From assembly GCA_947383215.1 (NCBI GenBank), contig CANDCP010000006.1, positions 1 to 64,000 on the forward strand: a stretch of DNA of 64,000 nucleotides, given 5' to 3'. The position numbers and the translations under genes were made by a program. Position 1 is the stretch's first letter, and each line of letters opens with the position of its first letter. Below are positions 33,768-43,328 of this stretch, piece by piece. The DNA comes from an uncultured Roseburia sp. GTDB taxonomy: Bacteria; Bacillota; Clostridia; Lachnospirales; Lachnospiraceae. The notes beneath the pieces were generated by a model that was given only the letters and a program-made list of their open reading frames with translations, did no database searches and had not been told where the DNA came from.

Positions 33768-35603
33768 TCAAACCGGCAGACTGTCCCTCACGCACAGCAC
33801 GCCCCAGCCCAGCTCTTTATTCGGCCACTCCCTCACTCCGGAGAGTTGTCTTGCCCCCTTGATCAGGTAGGCCTTCATTTTCTCTCCGTACAAAAACGGA
33901 TCGTTTCCGTTTACAATCCCCCATTCCATCATAAGCGCCGCCGCCCCCGTGACAAACGGCGTCGCCATTGAGGTTCCCGACTGCGCCACGTAGCCGCCGC
34001 CCACCGCGGCGCTGACGATATCGACGCCGGGCGCCGCAAGATCCGGTTTTATTTGATTTGTCTGCCTCGTATAGCCTCTGCCGGAAAAAGGCGCATACTG
34101 CCCATAATAGGCGTCATATGCCCCCACGGAAATTACTTTTTCAGCGGTAGAGGGAATTGTAAGCGTCGTGTTTTCGGTCGGACTCAAAAATCCTGTTCCG
34201 CTGTTTAAAATTGCGGCTGAAGGAAGCCACAGATTATATGTTCCATAGACAATGCGCTCCGGCGTCAAAATGATTTTCCATACGCCGCTGTCGATATAAT
34301 CTCCCGCGGGGATAAAATCAATATAAATTTCCTGATACGGGCTGTACGGGCTCGGCTCGCCGTAATAGACAAGGATTTGCGTCCCCTCAATCGTAAAGCG
34401 CTGAATTCCCTGAAGCTGGCGAATCACACCGACAATCTGCCCGTTGGGGTGAAGAATGCTCATTCCGATCGTATCCGCATATGATTTCCAGATCTGAACG
34501 TTCAAAGACGTCTCGTACGTCGCGACAAGAAGCTCAATCTCCTGCTCTCTTGGCGACGACGGCGAGATTGTACCGTAAGTATGTCCCCTTGCGGCGCCCT
34601 CGTTTCCCGTCCCCACAACGATTGAAGTTTTCCAGAAATTAGAAATATCCGAGATATATGTCTCCAGAAGGGACGTCCCGTCATGGCTGCCGTAATTATT
34701 TCCGAAGCTGATATTAACCGCAGCCGGCATCTGCATCTGTCTCGCCTTGCGTATCACATAATCAAGCGCCTGCATCAGCTCTGTCGTCCTTGGAAAAGAA
34801 TTGGCGCCCGGCGTTCCCAGCTTTACCACAATCAGCGTACTCTCAAACGCCACTCCCCGGTATCTCCCGTTTGAGGCCCGGCCGTTTCCCGCCGCAATCC
34901 CCGTCACATGCGTTCCGTGCCCGCTCGTATCCACCGAGGGGCAGATCCGCAGAGCCGCCTGCTGCGTGGGCTGCTCTAACGCAAGATTAATCTGCTCCGC
35001 CGTAAACTCGACGCCAATGCGGTATCCCTCGGGCGGACGCCCCCCTTCTTCCAGGCTCCCCGCGCCGGACGCTTCCGGCGTCAGGGTCTGATCCCACAGA
35101 TATGCAATCCGCGTCGTGCCGTCCGGACGAATGAAATCGGGATGACGATAATCAATCCCGCTGTCGATCACACAGACCAGGCATCCCCTCCCGCTCAAAT
35201 TAAACGGCATACTGTAAAGCGGTGTAATACAGGAGGAACGAATCCCCTGATCCACCGCAAAAAATAACCGCTTTGGCTTTTCAATATACTCGATTTCAAC
35301 CCGATCCGTCAAAACGTCAATCATCGACTGCGGAAGCGTCACAATCGCGTATTCGTTGCTAAGCTCCACAATCTGAATCTCGGGATACGCCTCCTCTATC
35401 GCGGCAATATTGCCGGAATACTTTACAATCAAATCCCAGGTTTCTTCCCCGGGCGAATAGCCCACATTCAGCTCCAAGGATTTATCGCGTTCATCCGGCG
35501 TCGCGTCGAGCGCAAGATTCAAAAGATTTTCACGTTTCGGATTATCCATATTCATACCTGCCAAATTTTTTCTATTTGTGATACCAGAACCGGTATCATT
35601 CAT
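33768..35603 (-). CDS. S8 family peptidase, Csp-like subtilase
   Basis: 611 residues with an intact triad: Asp147 in VIDSGIDYRHPDF, His229 in GHGTHVTG and Ser545 in GTSMATP. There is no signal peptide. A short prodomain-like N-terminus (NLALDATPDERDKS...YSGNIAAIEEAYP) and a ~120-residue jelly-roll-like insert before the Ser are typical of clostridial Csp proteases that activate the cortex hydrolase SleC in germination. Unlike CspA or CspC pseudoproteases, all catalytic residues remain. GGAG lies 11 bases before the ATG. The 46-bp end of this gene is duplicated at 32312-32357. Confidence 0.88.
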   Translation of the reverse strand: MNDTGSGITNRKNLAGMNMDNPKRENLLNLALDATPDERDKSLELNVGYSPGEETWDLIVKYSGNIAAIEEAYPEIQIVELSNEYAIVTLPQSMIDVLTDRVEIEYIEKPKRLFFAVDQGIRSSCITPLYSMPFNLSGRGCLVCVIDSGIDYRHPDFIRPDGTTRIAYLWDQTLTPEASGAGSLEEGGRPPEGYRIGVEFTAEQINLALEQPTQQAALRICPSVDTSGHGTHVTGIAAGNGRASNGRYRGVAFESTLIVVKLGTPGANSFPRTTELMQALDYVIRKARQMQMPAAVNISFGNNYGSHDGTSLLETYISDISNFWKTSIVVGTGNEGAARGHTYGTISPSSPREQEIELLVATYETSLNVQIWKSYADTIGMSILHPNGQIVGVIRQLQGIQRFTIEGTQILVYYGEPSPYSPYQEIYIDFIPAGDYIDSGVWKIILTPERIVYGTYNLWLPSAAILNSGTGFLSPTENTTLTIPSTAEKVISVGAYDAYYGQYAPFSGRGYTRQTNQIKPDLAAPGVDIVSAAVGGGYVAQSGTSMATPFVTGAAALMMEWGIVNGNDPFLYGEKMKAYLIKGARQLSGVREWPNKELGWGVLCVRDSLPV

Positions 35604-35673
35604 ATTAATATATTCTCCGGCAGTATTTTCGTGCTAGCGGCGTCGCCCCCGTATGTGCCAGACAACCCGCGTA

Positions 35674-36597
35674 TTAATCCTTTGTTTCCGGAGGCGTAAT
35701 GATAATTTTGCCGTCCGTCGCCTCGATATGGACCCGGTTGCTGTCAATTCCGGCTTTCTCAAGCACGTCCTCGCTCAGCTGCAGACGGTGCGCCCTGTCC
35801 ATAACCACATATTCTTCATGCGAGCGGTCCTCCCCCTCGTTCCATGTATATCCGGCAGTTTTTCGCACCTTCTCTTTGCTGATCTTTCCATCCGAAATCA
35901 TAATCACACGGTTAACCTTATCCGCAAGGCTGACGTCGTGCGTTACAATCAGTATCGTAATTCCCAAATCCGCATTCAGCTTCCGAAACAGCTGAAAAAT
36001 CTTATCCGAGGTCTTCGTATCGACGGCTCCCGTCGGCTCGTCCGCCAAAAGAACCGACGGCTCATTCGCGAGCGCAACCGCAATCGCCACGCGCTGCTGC
36101 TCGCCCCCGGAAAGCTGCGACGGAAACTTATCCGCATGGGAAAGCATTCCGACCTCGTCCAACAGCATTCTCGCCCGCTCTCTGCGCTTCTTTTCCTTAC
36201 CCTTCGCAAAAAGCATCGGCGCTTCCACATTTTCCAGCACCGTCATATACTGGAAAAGATTCCTGGTACTCTTCTGCCAGACAAATCCAACCGTATTTTT
36301 CCGATACGTTACCATTTCCTTTTCCTTCAACGCGGACAGATCCTGACCGTCAATAAACAGCCTTCCCGCGGTCGGCGTCTCCAGTCCGCCGATCATATTT
36401 AAAAGCGTGGACTTCCCGGAACCGGATTTTCCGATAATCGCCGTCATCTCTCCCCGTTTAATCTCTAAATCCAGTCCCTGAAGCGCCATAACCTTTAACC
36501 CGTCTGACATAAATATCTTCACCAGGCCGTCGCAGTAGACAACCGCGTCCCTTGGTATATCTTCTTCCTGTCCCGGCCGATCCTTACTCTGTTCCAT
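35674..36597 (-). CDS. ABC transporter ATPase with AbrB-like C-terminal tail
   Basis: 307 residues. LolD/MacB-type ATPase core: Walker A IGKSGSGKSTLLN, LSGGEQQRVAIA signature, VLLADEPTGAVD Walker B and the H-loop VTHD. After residue ~245 an extra ~60 residues include HRLQLSEDVLEKAGIDSN and EATDGKIIITPP, which resembles a swapped-hairpin AbrB/SpoVT unit. Starts 3 bases after the partner ATPase. Last gene of the 20.5-kb operon; likely energises the FtsX-type permease as a heterodimer. Confidence 0.9.
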   Translation of the reverse strand: MEQSKDRPGQEEDIPRDAVVYCDGLVKIFMSDGLKVMALQGLDLEIKRGEMTAIIGKSGSGKSTLLNMIGGLETPTAGRLFIDGQDLSALKEKEMVTYRKNTVGFVWQKSTRNLFQYMTVLENVEAPMLFAKGKEKKRRERARMLLDEVGMLSHADKFPSQLSGGEQQRVAIAVALANEPSVLLADEPTGAVDTKTSDKIFQLFRKLNADLGITILIVTHDVSLADKVNRVIMISDGKISKEKVRKTAGYTWNEGEDRSHEEYVVMDRAHRLQLSEDVLEKAGIDSNRVHIEATDGKIIITPPETKD

Positions 36598-36600
36598 ATG

Positions 36601-37305
36601 TCACGCTCCTTTTTGCGAATGATTCCTGGTGTGTCCGACAATCTCTCCGTCCGCAATCTCAAAAACCTCGTCGCCAAGCTCCATCAGGTTCGGATCATGC
36701 GTCGTCATAACAATCGTCGCCCCCTCTTTCCTTACGATTTCTTTAAAAAGCTCTACCACCGCAAGTCCCGCGGCCGTATCCAAAGCTCCCGTCGGCTCGT
36801 CCGCAAAAATCACCTGCGGCCGGTGCGCGACTGCGCGCGCAATCGCTACGCGCTGCTGCTCGCCTCCGGAAAGCTGGTTTGCCATATGATTCATGCGGGC
36901 CTTAAGCCCGACACGGTCCATCACCTCTACGATACGTTTATTGCGGTCTTTGGCGTACCCTGCCAAACGCAGCGCAAAATCCACATTCTCGTAGGCGCTC
37001 ATCACCGGTACCAGCGCAACGGACTGAAAGACAAAGCCGATCTGATAGCGCCTGAGCTTCTCCTTTTCGCCCGACGAAAGTTTATCAAAATCCTTTCCGA
37101 GAAATTCAACCCTACCCTCCGTCGGCTCGTCCAGAGAACACATCATATTTAAAAGCGTCGTTTTTCCCGAACCGGAACGGCCTTTTAGAATTGTAAGGCT
37201 TCCCCGCGATATCTCAATATTTATATCCTTTAGCACCTCGACCGTACTCTTATTTCCAAGCACAAAGCTCTTCCTTAAGTGTTCCGTGCGTATCGCCATC
37301 TCCAT
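36601..37305 (-). CDS. ABC transporter ATPase, LolD/MacB type
   Basis: 234 residues from the ATG at 37305, preceded by AGGAAAGG; an upstream in-frame ATG would overlap the permease. Walker A KGRSGSGKTTLLN, signature LSGGEQQRVAIARAVA, Walker B VIFADEPTGALD and H-loop MTTHD are intact. GFVFQSVALVPVMSAYENV is the Q-loop. Two distinct ATPases for one permease suggest a heterodimeric motor. Confidence 0.94.
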   Translation of the reverse strand: MEMAIRTEHLRKSFVLGNKSTVEVLKDINIEISRGSLTILKGRSGSGKTTLLNMMCSLDEPTEGRVEFLGKDFDKLSSGEKEKLRRYQIGFVFQSVALVPVMSAYENVDFALRLAGYAKDRNKRIVEVMDRVGLKARMNHMANQLSGGEQQRVAIARAVAHRPQVIFADEPTGALDTAAGLAVVELFKEIVRKEGATIVMTTHDPNLMELGDEVFEIADGEIVGHTRNHSQKGA

Positions 37306-37324
37306 ATGCAGCACCTTTCCTCTC

Positions 37325-40147
37325 CTAATCTTCCCCAAGCTTCAACGCCTCGGCAATCCTCATCTTCTTAAGCAGCTTCCAGATCACAAAGAGGCAGATT
37401 ATTACCACAAGCATAACCACCGCAAACAGCTTCCAGATATCCCCTCCATAGATAAACATCCGAATCGCAATGTTATGTTTCTTCGGCAGGTAGACAAGCG
37501 CAAGCAGCTTCACAAACAAAAGCGTCCCCAGCGCCCCCACGCCTCCTCCGGCTAAAATCGGAAGTATGGAGCCGAAAAACTGTTCGTTGAGCAGCATCCC
37601 GTAAATACTTTTTATCGGCATTCCCATCGCGCGGTAAATTCCAAACAACAGCTCCCGGTTCTTCATAGACATAATCCAGTAAATCAAAAATCCAACGGAG
37701 CAAATCAGAATCGAAATCAAAAAACTCATTGTAAACATACCGTTCGTAATCTGAATCATCGCCGAGCTCCTTCTCTCGCTCACCTGCTCGGCGGCGCTGC
37801 TTTGACTGCCGATACCGATATTGTTTTCCGTCAGATGCTCCACAACCTGCTCGTCAGACGCGTTTGCCCCAAGCCGCATCCAAAGCGTATATGGCGTCAG
37901 CCCAAAACGGCTCACCACCGTCGCATAGTTTGCGATAACCAAATACTTTTCCTGTACATAATATTTTCCGTCCTCGTCCTGCATATACTGGTATCTGCTG
38001 TAACCGGGAAACGCATCTATCACAGCGCAGATTTTCCCCCTGACCGTGCCGATCTCCTGATCTTCCTGGCTTTTAATCGGACTGTAACGCGTATAGTTAA
38101 CGGAATCCCCCACCGAAACGCCGAAAGCGTCGGCGATATTTCTTGAAATAATCACGGCGTCGGGATTTTGCGCCAGCTGATTTAACGCATAAAACCAGTG
38201 CTCGTCATTTAAACCGTCCAACAGTCTTGCGGTTTCTCCGAACTCCTTTGTATGAATTCCCATAAGCTCGCAGCCCCTGTACGTCTCTTTCTTATATGAA
38301 AGATCCACATTGCGGTCTTCAATCACCTTTGTAACGCTCTCGCAAATCCCCTCTTCTTCCAGCTTCGTGTACGCTTCATAGTCCGGTTCCTTATACGACC
38401 AGTAATATGTATCGCCTCTCTTAACGACCTGCAGCGACCATCTGTCATCTGTCGCCTTAAAGTCTGTCCCCACGTCATACAACACGCGCTGTTCATTATT
38501 TTCATTCATAGTCCGCGCCATATTCGCGTCAAAAAGGCCGCTCGAAATCGTCATAATCAGAAACACCGACAAAAATCCCTGACGATGAAAGGTTCTTCTG
38601 ATCTGCAAAAAAGAGGCGTACGCCGCAGGCTTCCAGCGCTTCTTCCCGATCCTGTCAATCGCCGCGATCAGGTATCCCACAAGACGCAAAAACAGTAGGC
38701 CGCAGGAAAACAAAAACAGTGAAGCATTCAAAAAAATCATCGGATCGACGCTCTCTCCGTCGACAATGCGAAGCGCGATCTCGTCGCTCTGCTTATTATA
38801 ATTATAAAAAAGGTACACGGAAACGCCAAGCAGAACGATATCCAAAAAAAACTTCTGCCAAAACGGCTTCTTGTTGGTGTAACGATTCAATCCCTTCTGC
38901 TCTACAATCGTAAGCCTCGCCCTCTTAAATACCGGAAACGTCATAAAGAAAACCGCGATCACACAGGCAATCCCGCCGTAGAGGAACATCTGCCATGTAA
39001 ACTGATAGAGACTGATATCCTTTGCCGAAAATTTTAAAAACCCATCGGTCGACGCCGCGCACCTGCACATCACGAAACCGAGCAGGATCCCGACGAAGAT
39101 CCCGACAACGGATAACAGCGCCGACTGCAGAAGATACAAATTCATCACCTGTTTTCTGGTGACCCCGCGGCTTCTAAGCACCGCAATCTCCCCCTCCTCC
39201 AGAGCAAGAATCTGAGAAGACACCATATAAATAAATAGCAGCAGCAAAACAATGCACGGCAACTCCAGCACAGCAAGCACCATACTCGCCGATTTATGCT
39301 GCTCCTCAAAGCTCTTAAGCGTGTCCAAAAAGTTAATGGTAAGCGCCCCGTCCGCCTTTATAAACTGCTCAAGATACTCCCTGTACACACTCGCCCGGCT
39401 GCAGTCAATCTGCGTATAATTCAATAACAGCCGCTGGCTGCACGCGATGCTTGCCTTTGGAGAACGCTCAAATAACCGATCCATTGTCTCTTCCGACACA
39501 AAAATCGTCTTTTGATACTCCTCCAGCGGCTCTGTCCAGTAATTATCGCTGTAAGAACTCTGCCGGATCACTCCGGAAATTATAAAATGCAGCTCTTCCT
39601 CCTTATTTAGAGTGTAGGTCACGGAAAGCTGCTCTCCGGTCACCAGGCCGTAGTCGTCCATAACCGCCTCGCTGATCAGACAGTAGAACGCCCCGTCCTC
39701 CGTCGTCGTCTCCTGCGGAATGCTTCCGTCCACAAGCTCTATATGCTCCTGCATATTCCGAATGCACCCCACCGTAAAAAAACGTTTATTACTGCGGAAC
39801 GCGCTTCTGGCCGTAAAACCCGAAAACATCAGCGACTGATTGGAGCTGACCGTATCCGCCTCGACATACTCCTGCCATTTATTCTCGTATGCGTCCATGC
39901 GGTCGTAAATCGCCTGCGTGTCCTTATACTCTTCGACCTGATAATTTTCCTCCCGCGTGATAACGGCGGGAAACTCCTTCTTCTCTTCGACGTAATTCTC
40001 AAAGGCCGTCTGTAACAGCTGATTCGCCGCGCCCCTTTCAAACATCGGATGACAGGCAAACACCGCAACCAAAAGGATAATCCCCACAAGCAGACAGAGA
40101 TTCAACCACTTTTTATTTTTTATTTTTCGTCGTATAAATTGAAACAA
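37325..40147 (-). CDS. FtsX-type ABC permease, 940 residues
   Basis: One N-terminal membrane helix (about 16-33) precedes a large extracytoplasmic domain (about 40-285). Three helices follow (about 287-410), then two helices around 430-490, a restart helix near 515-530, a second large outer domain (about 545-770) and three C-terminal helices (about 775-920). This doubled layout is that of bacitracin-type or macrolide-type FtsX permeases fused in tandem. The NRELLFGIYRAMGMP and GEIAVLRSRGVTRKQV motifs are FtsX coupling regions. Probably a mechanotransmission transporter rather than a channel. Confidence 0.88.
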   Translation of the reverse strand: MFQFIRRKIKNKKWLNLCLLVGIILLVAVFACHPMFERGAANQLLQTAFENYVEEKKEFPAVITREENYQVEEYKDTQAIYDRMDAYENKWQEYVEADTVSSNQSLMFSGFTARSAFRSNKRFFTVGCIRNMQEHIELVDGSIPQETTTEDGAFYCLISEAVMDDYGLVTGEQLSVTYTLNKEEELHFIISGVIRQSSYSDNYWTEPLEEYQKTIFVSEETMDRLFERSPKASIACSQRLLLNYTQIDCSRASVYREYLEQFIKADGALTINFLDTLKSFEEQHKSASMVLAVLELPCIVLLLLFIYMVSSQILALEEGEIAVLRSRGVTRKQVMNLYLLQSALLSVVGIFVGILLGFVMCRCAASTDGFLKFSAKDISLYQFTWQMFLYGGIACVIAVFFMTFPVFKRARLTIVEQKGLNRYTNKKPFWQKFFLDIVLLGVSVYLFYNYNKQSDEIALRIVDGESVDPMIFLNASLFLFSCGLLFLRLVGYLIAAIDRIGKKRWKPAAYASFLQIRRTFHRQGFLSVFLIMTISSGLFDANMARTMNENNEQRVLYDVGTDFKATDDRWSLQVVKRGDTYYWSYKEPDYEAYTKLEEEGICESVTKVIEDRNVDLSYKKETYRGCELMGIHTKEFGETARLLDGLNDEHWFYALNQLAQNPDAVIISRNIADAFGVSVGDSVNYTRYSPIKSQEDQEIGTVRGKICAVIDAFPGYSRYQYMQDEDGKYYVQEKYLVIANYATVVSRFGLTPYTLWMRLGANASDEQVVEHLTENNIGIGSQSSAAEQVSERRSSAMIQITNGMFTMSFLISILICSVGFLIYWIMSMKNRELLFGIYRAMGMPIKSIYGMLLNEQFFGSILPILAGGGVGALGTLLFVKLLALVYLPKKHNIAIRMFIYGGDIWKLFAVVMLVVIICLFVIWKLLKKMRIAEALKLGED

Positions 40148-40162
40148 AGCACAGACCTCCCA

Positions 40163-42304
40163 CTACTTTTTTGGTTTTGCCAGGACATCCTTCTCTTCCA
40201 CTCCCGATAAAATTACGGTCGTATTGATATCGGAAAGAGACGTATCCACAATCACATACTGCTTTACAAGCCCGCCGTCCGCCACGCGCCACACATAATA
40301 GAACGATTCGCCCGGTTTTGAAAATTTTTTCTCCTCATGTACGAGCGAGGTGGGAACGGCGACAATCTGCTGCATAGTCAGATAGGAAAAGCTCATTTTT
40401 CCCTTCAACACATCCTCATAAAAACTTTCATCCTCCATCTCAACATAAAACTGCATTGCCCCGGCGTCGGACTCCGGGTATCTGGACAGATTTGCCCCCT
40501 CTTCATTGGAAGAAACCCAGACCTTATTTTTATTTTTTTCATTTACGGTCCAGCCGGTGCAATATCCGATATACTCTCTGTCTTCTACGGTGAGCGTAAT
40601 CTTTTCTCCAAAATCCGCAATGTTGTCCGGATAAGTCTCCTCCTTTTCCTCCTTTACCATCTGAACAAGCAGTTTATTTTTCGCATTCTCGCCGACTGCC
40701 ACAATGTGGCTGCCCATTTTGACGAACTCTCCGTTTGAGACGGCAGCCTTCGCTATTGTCCCGGCGGCTCTCGCGTACACGCTTACCTTCCCTGTTCCGT
40801 CGTTATTTTTCGCAATCCGGTTGTAATCCTTTTGCAGCTGACTTAAACGGTACGCGTGATTGACCGATTCCAGCTCCCTTTGCAGCGAGAGAATCGCGCG
40901 CGCATTCTCATCCTCCTCGGCCGCCAGCTGCTCGTCCACACCCTTTATCGTTTTCTCAAACTCAACGTTCTCATGATGGATTTTATTCCTTGCCTCCTTA
41001 AGCGCCGCTCTGCCGGCTCCCGAATCGATGACATAAAGGAGATCGCCGGCCTCAACCGTATCGTCTTTTCGCACCATAACCTCTGTAACCGTCCCCTCGT
41101 ACGGCGCGTCATACCAGATTGTCTTTCTGTTTGAGAGCTCATAATGCTTTGACATATTTTTTACGTTGTAATCCGAGAGCTTTACGGTATACTCCTCATA
41201 GTTCTCCGGCATTCTGGCCTCGGAGGCATAATATACTAGCTCTCCCTCCTCCAGACCGTCGGTCACCTGCGCGTAATTATCGTCCTTCTCCCCGATCGTC
41301 ACCTCGCGCTTCTCCTGTTCTCCGTCCTCATGCACCACATAGACATAATATGCGCCCTCCTCCCCATACAGTGAATCCAGACCGATCACCGGCATTTTTT
41401 CTCCCTCTTTTTTCCGAAAATATACCGGATATGTATCGCCAAGCGCAAGATTCCCGACTTCGGAACAGGTCAGGCGCACATTCGGATATGCGTTGCTCGC
41501 CTTCGCAAGGATAATTTCATCCATGCTATACGCAATCTCCGCCACTTCATGGCGTTTTCCGGCAATCATCATATATTTCACTTCGTACTTCGAATATTGA
41601 TACTTGTCAATCGTGCTGTCCGTAAGTTCCAGATAGGTCTCCTGCGGATCCGACACGATAACGATATTTTCATAGGCGCCGGCATTCGTAGATTTTCCAA
41701 GATCCTTTGTGTAAGTCACGGTTCCCGCATGGTTTGCCGACAATGTCCCCGTGGCGATCACTTCCCGCTGCTTCTCTATCGATTCGTTTAGTTTCTCTAC
41801 GCGGTACTCATGGAGCAGCCCGTCATAGCGCAGATTTTCCCATTCAGCCGCCAGGCGCGCCGCCCGCTCCCCCTCCTCTATATCGACGGCCGTCTCGGCC
41901 TGAACAATCCGCATACGCGTAATTCTGCTGCTCAACTCATAATTGCGGTTTTCATTTGCAAGCTCCGCCGTCAAATCACCTAACGTCTCCTTTGCCGCAT
42001 CCACATCCGCATACGCAACGACGTCCCCCGCCTGCACACGGTCTCCAACCTCTACCACAATTTCAGACACCTCGACATTTGTAGAATAAAAACTGCAGTA
42101 ATCCTTTGCCACGACCGTAGCCAGCAAAACCTCCGTCTTGCCGACCTCGTCGATCTCCACCGCACGGCAGGAAGAATTTGCGGCCGCCGGCTCTATCAGC
42201 TTCGGCGCCGAAGACGCGCCTTTTTTTCCGCATCCCGCGCACAATATCATCTCCGCGGCAAAAGCGGCTGTCATCAGTACCGCCACCGTTCTTTTTCTTC
42301 TCAT
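40163..42304 (-). CDS. Double-length HlyD/RND-type adaptor lipoprotein
   Basis: 713 residues. The lipobox LCAGC places the lipidated cysteine at 25. Two adaptor units lie in tandem: a lipoyl-like hairpin near 75-100 (EIVVEVGDRVQAGDVVAYAD) and helical hairpin 105-185, then a second lipoyl half near 400-430 (GTVTEVMVRKDDTVEAGDLLYV) with its own coiled coil (430-490) and barrel. A single adaptor is usually 350-450 residues, so this looks like an internal duplication or fusion. It sits between the single-unit adaptor (4-bp overlap) and the permease. Confidence 0.85.
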   Translation of the reverse strand: MRRKRTVAVLMTAAFAAEMILCAGCGKKGASSAPKLIEPAAANSSCRAVEIDEVGKTEVLLATVVAKDYCSFYSTNVEVSEIVVEVGDRVQAGDVVAYADVDAAKETLGDLTAELANENRNYELSSRITRMRIVQAETAVDIEEGERAARLAAEWENLRYDGLLHEYRVEKLNESIEKQREVIATGTLSANHAGTVTYTKDLGKSTNAGAYENIVIVSDPQETYLELTDSTIDKYQYSKYEVKYMMIAGKRHEVAEIAYSMDEIILAKASNAYPNVRLTCSEVGNLALGDTYPVYFRKKEGEKMPVIGLDSLYGEEGAYYVYVVHEDGEQEKREVTIGEKDDNYAQVTDGLEEGELVYYASEARMPENYEEYTVKLSDYNVKNMSKHYELSNRKTIWYDAPYEGTVTEVMVRKDDTVEAGDLLYVIDSGAGRAALKEARNKIHHENVEFEKTIKGVDEQLAAEEDENARAILSLQRELESVNHAYRLSQLQKDYNRIAKNNDGTGKVSVYARAAGTIAKAAVSNGEFVKMGSHIVAVGENAKNKLLVQMVKEEKEETYPDNIADFGEKITLTVEDREYIGYCTGWTVNEKNKNKVWVSSNEEGANLSRYPESDAGAMQFYVEMEDESFYEDVLKGKMSFSYLTMQQIVAVPTSLVHEEKKFSKPGESFYYVWRVADGGLVKQYVIVDTSLSDINTTVILSGVEEKDVLAKPKK

Positions 42305-43305
42305 TCCAGAGTCACCTTCTCTCCGGCTTCCACTCCGCCCGTAATCACAATGTAATCGTCCGTCTGCTCTCCGACCGTCACCAATACGGCCTCACGATAC
42401 CCGTTCTCTTTCACTCTGTACACATAGCAATCCGCCAGCGCGCCCTTGTCATGATCCGCACAAAAGACCGCGTCTTTATCTACATAGAGGACATCCGTAA
42501 TCGGCGGCTTTTCTACCGTCAACGTGAGCACATCCGACTCCGATACCGAGGACATATCCGAAAGCGGTTCAAAAATCAGCTCCTGATCCCTAATCTCGCT
42601 GAGGCGAAGCTCATAATCCGCCACCCCCACGGTTACCGTATAGGTCTCCCCCACGGTAAACACATCCGGTTCATCTGTCGACGCGATATAATTGCCGCTT
42701 CCACACATCTGCGTCAAAAGGCCGCTATTCGGCCTATAATACCCGTTCAGCAGATACTCGTCAATTTTGACAATTGTCCCCGACTCTTCTGCGACAATCT
42801 GATAGTCCGCAAGCCTGCCTTTTGCCTCTTCAATATAAAGCGCGGCCACCTGGATATCCTCACGCAGCATGGCGAGATCCGAGCTGTAATCGGCGTTTGC
42901 GTCTATCTTCATCAGATTCTCATAATGCTGGATCAAAAGCTCCTTCTGACGCTTTTCGTCCTCATGCCGCTCAATCTCCTCCTGAATGCTTTTCGACTCA
43001 AACGAGACCAAAAGATCTCCTTTTTTCACCTTATCTCCCACCGACACATGCAGCGTATCCAGCTCCAGCTCGTCGTTTGTCGCGTCATACTTAATTCTGT
43101 CGTACCCCTCCATACTCAACGCCAGCGTAATGCTGCGGTTTAAATCTCCCCGCTGCACCTCCGCTGTCTGATACACAATTCTCTCATACGGCTGCCGCGT
43201 TACCACCGCCACCTGCCGGTCCGCCGACGCGCATCCGCCGGATACCGCCGCCGACGCCATAAGCAGTGAAGCTGCCGCGCATACCTGTCTGATTTTTCCC
43301 TCCAT
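42301..43305 (-). CDS. Single-unit efflux adaptor lipoprotein
   Basis: 334 residues with a signal peptide ending VSGGC (lipobox). Lipoyl half-motifs (LDTLHVSVGDKVKKGDLLVSFES and GTIVKIDEYLLNGYYRPNSGLL), a coiled-coil hairpin with KSIQEEIERHEDEKRQKEL, and a C-terminal beta-barrel ending VITGGVEAGEKV are typical of membrane-fusion proteins. In a Gram-positive it would link the permease to the cell-wall side or to lipoprotein partners. Overlaps the double adaptor by 4 bp. Confidence 0.88.
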   Translation of the reverse strand: MEGKIRQVCAAASLLMASAAVSGGCASADRQVAVVTRQPYERIVYQTAEVQRGDLNRSITLALSMEGYDRIKYDATNDELELDTLHVSVGDKVKKGDLLVSFESKSIQEEIERHEDEKRQKELLIQHYENLMKIDANADYSSDLAMLREDIQVAALYIEEAKGRLADYQIVAEESGTIVKIDEYLLNGYYRPNSGLLTQMCGSGNYIASTDEPDVFTVGETYTVTVGVADYELRLSEIRDQELIFEPLSDMSSVSESDVLTLTVEKPPITDVLYVDKDAVFCADHDKGALADCYVYRVKENGYREAVLVTVGEQTDDYIVITGGVEAGEKVTLE

Positions 43306-43328
43306 AACGCCGTCCTTCTTCCTTCTTT

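Noticed and set aside
32207..33810. A full integrative element around the AbiE genes
   Set aside because: No integrase, transposase, relaxase or replication gene lies between the 46-bp copies; only the toxin-antitoxin pair is supported.
33641..33862. Plus-strand ORF between the antitoxin gene and the subtilase
   Set aside because: It runs into the conserved end of the subtilase on the opposite strand, and its composition is not protein-like.
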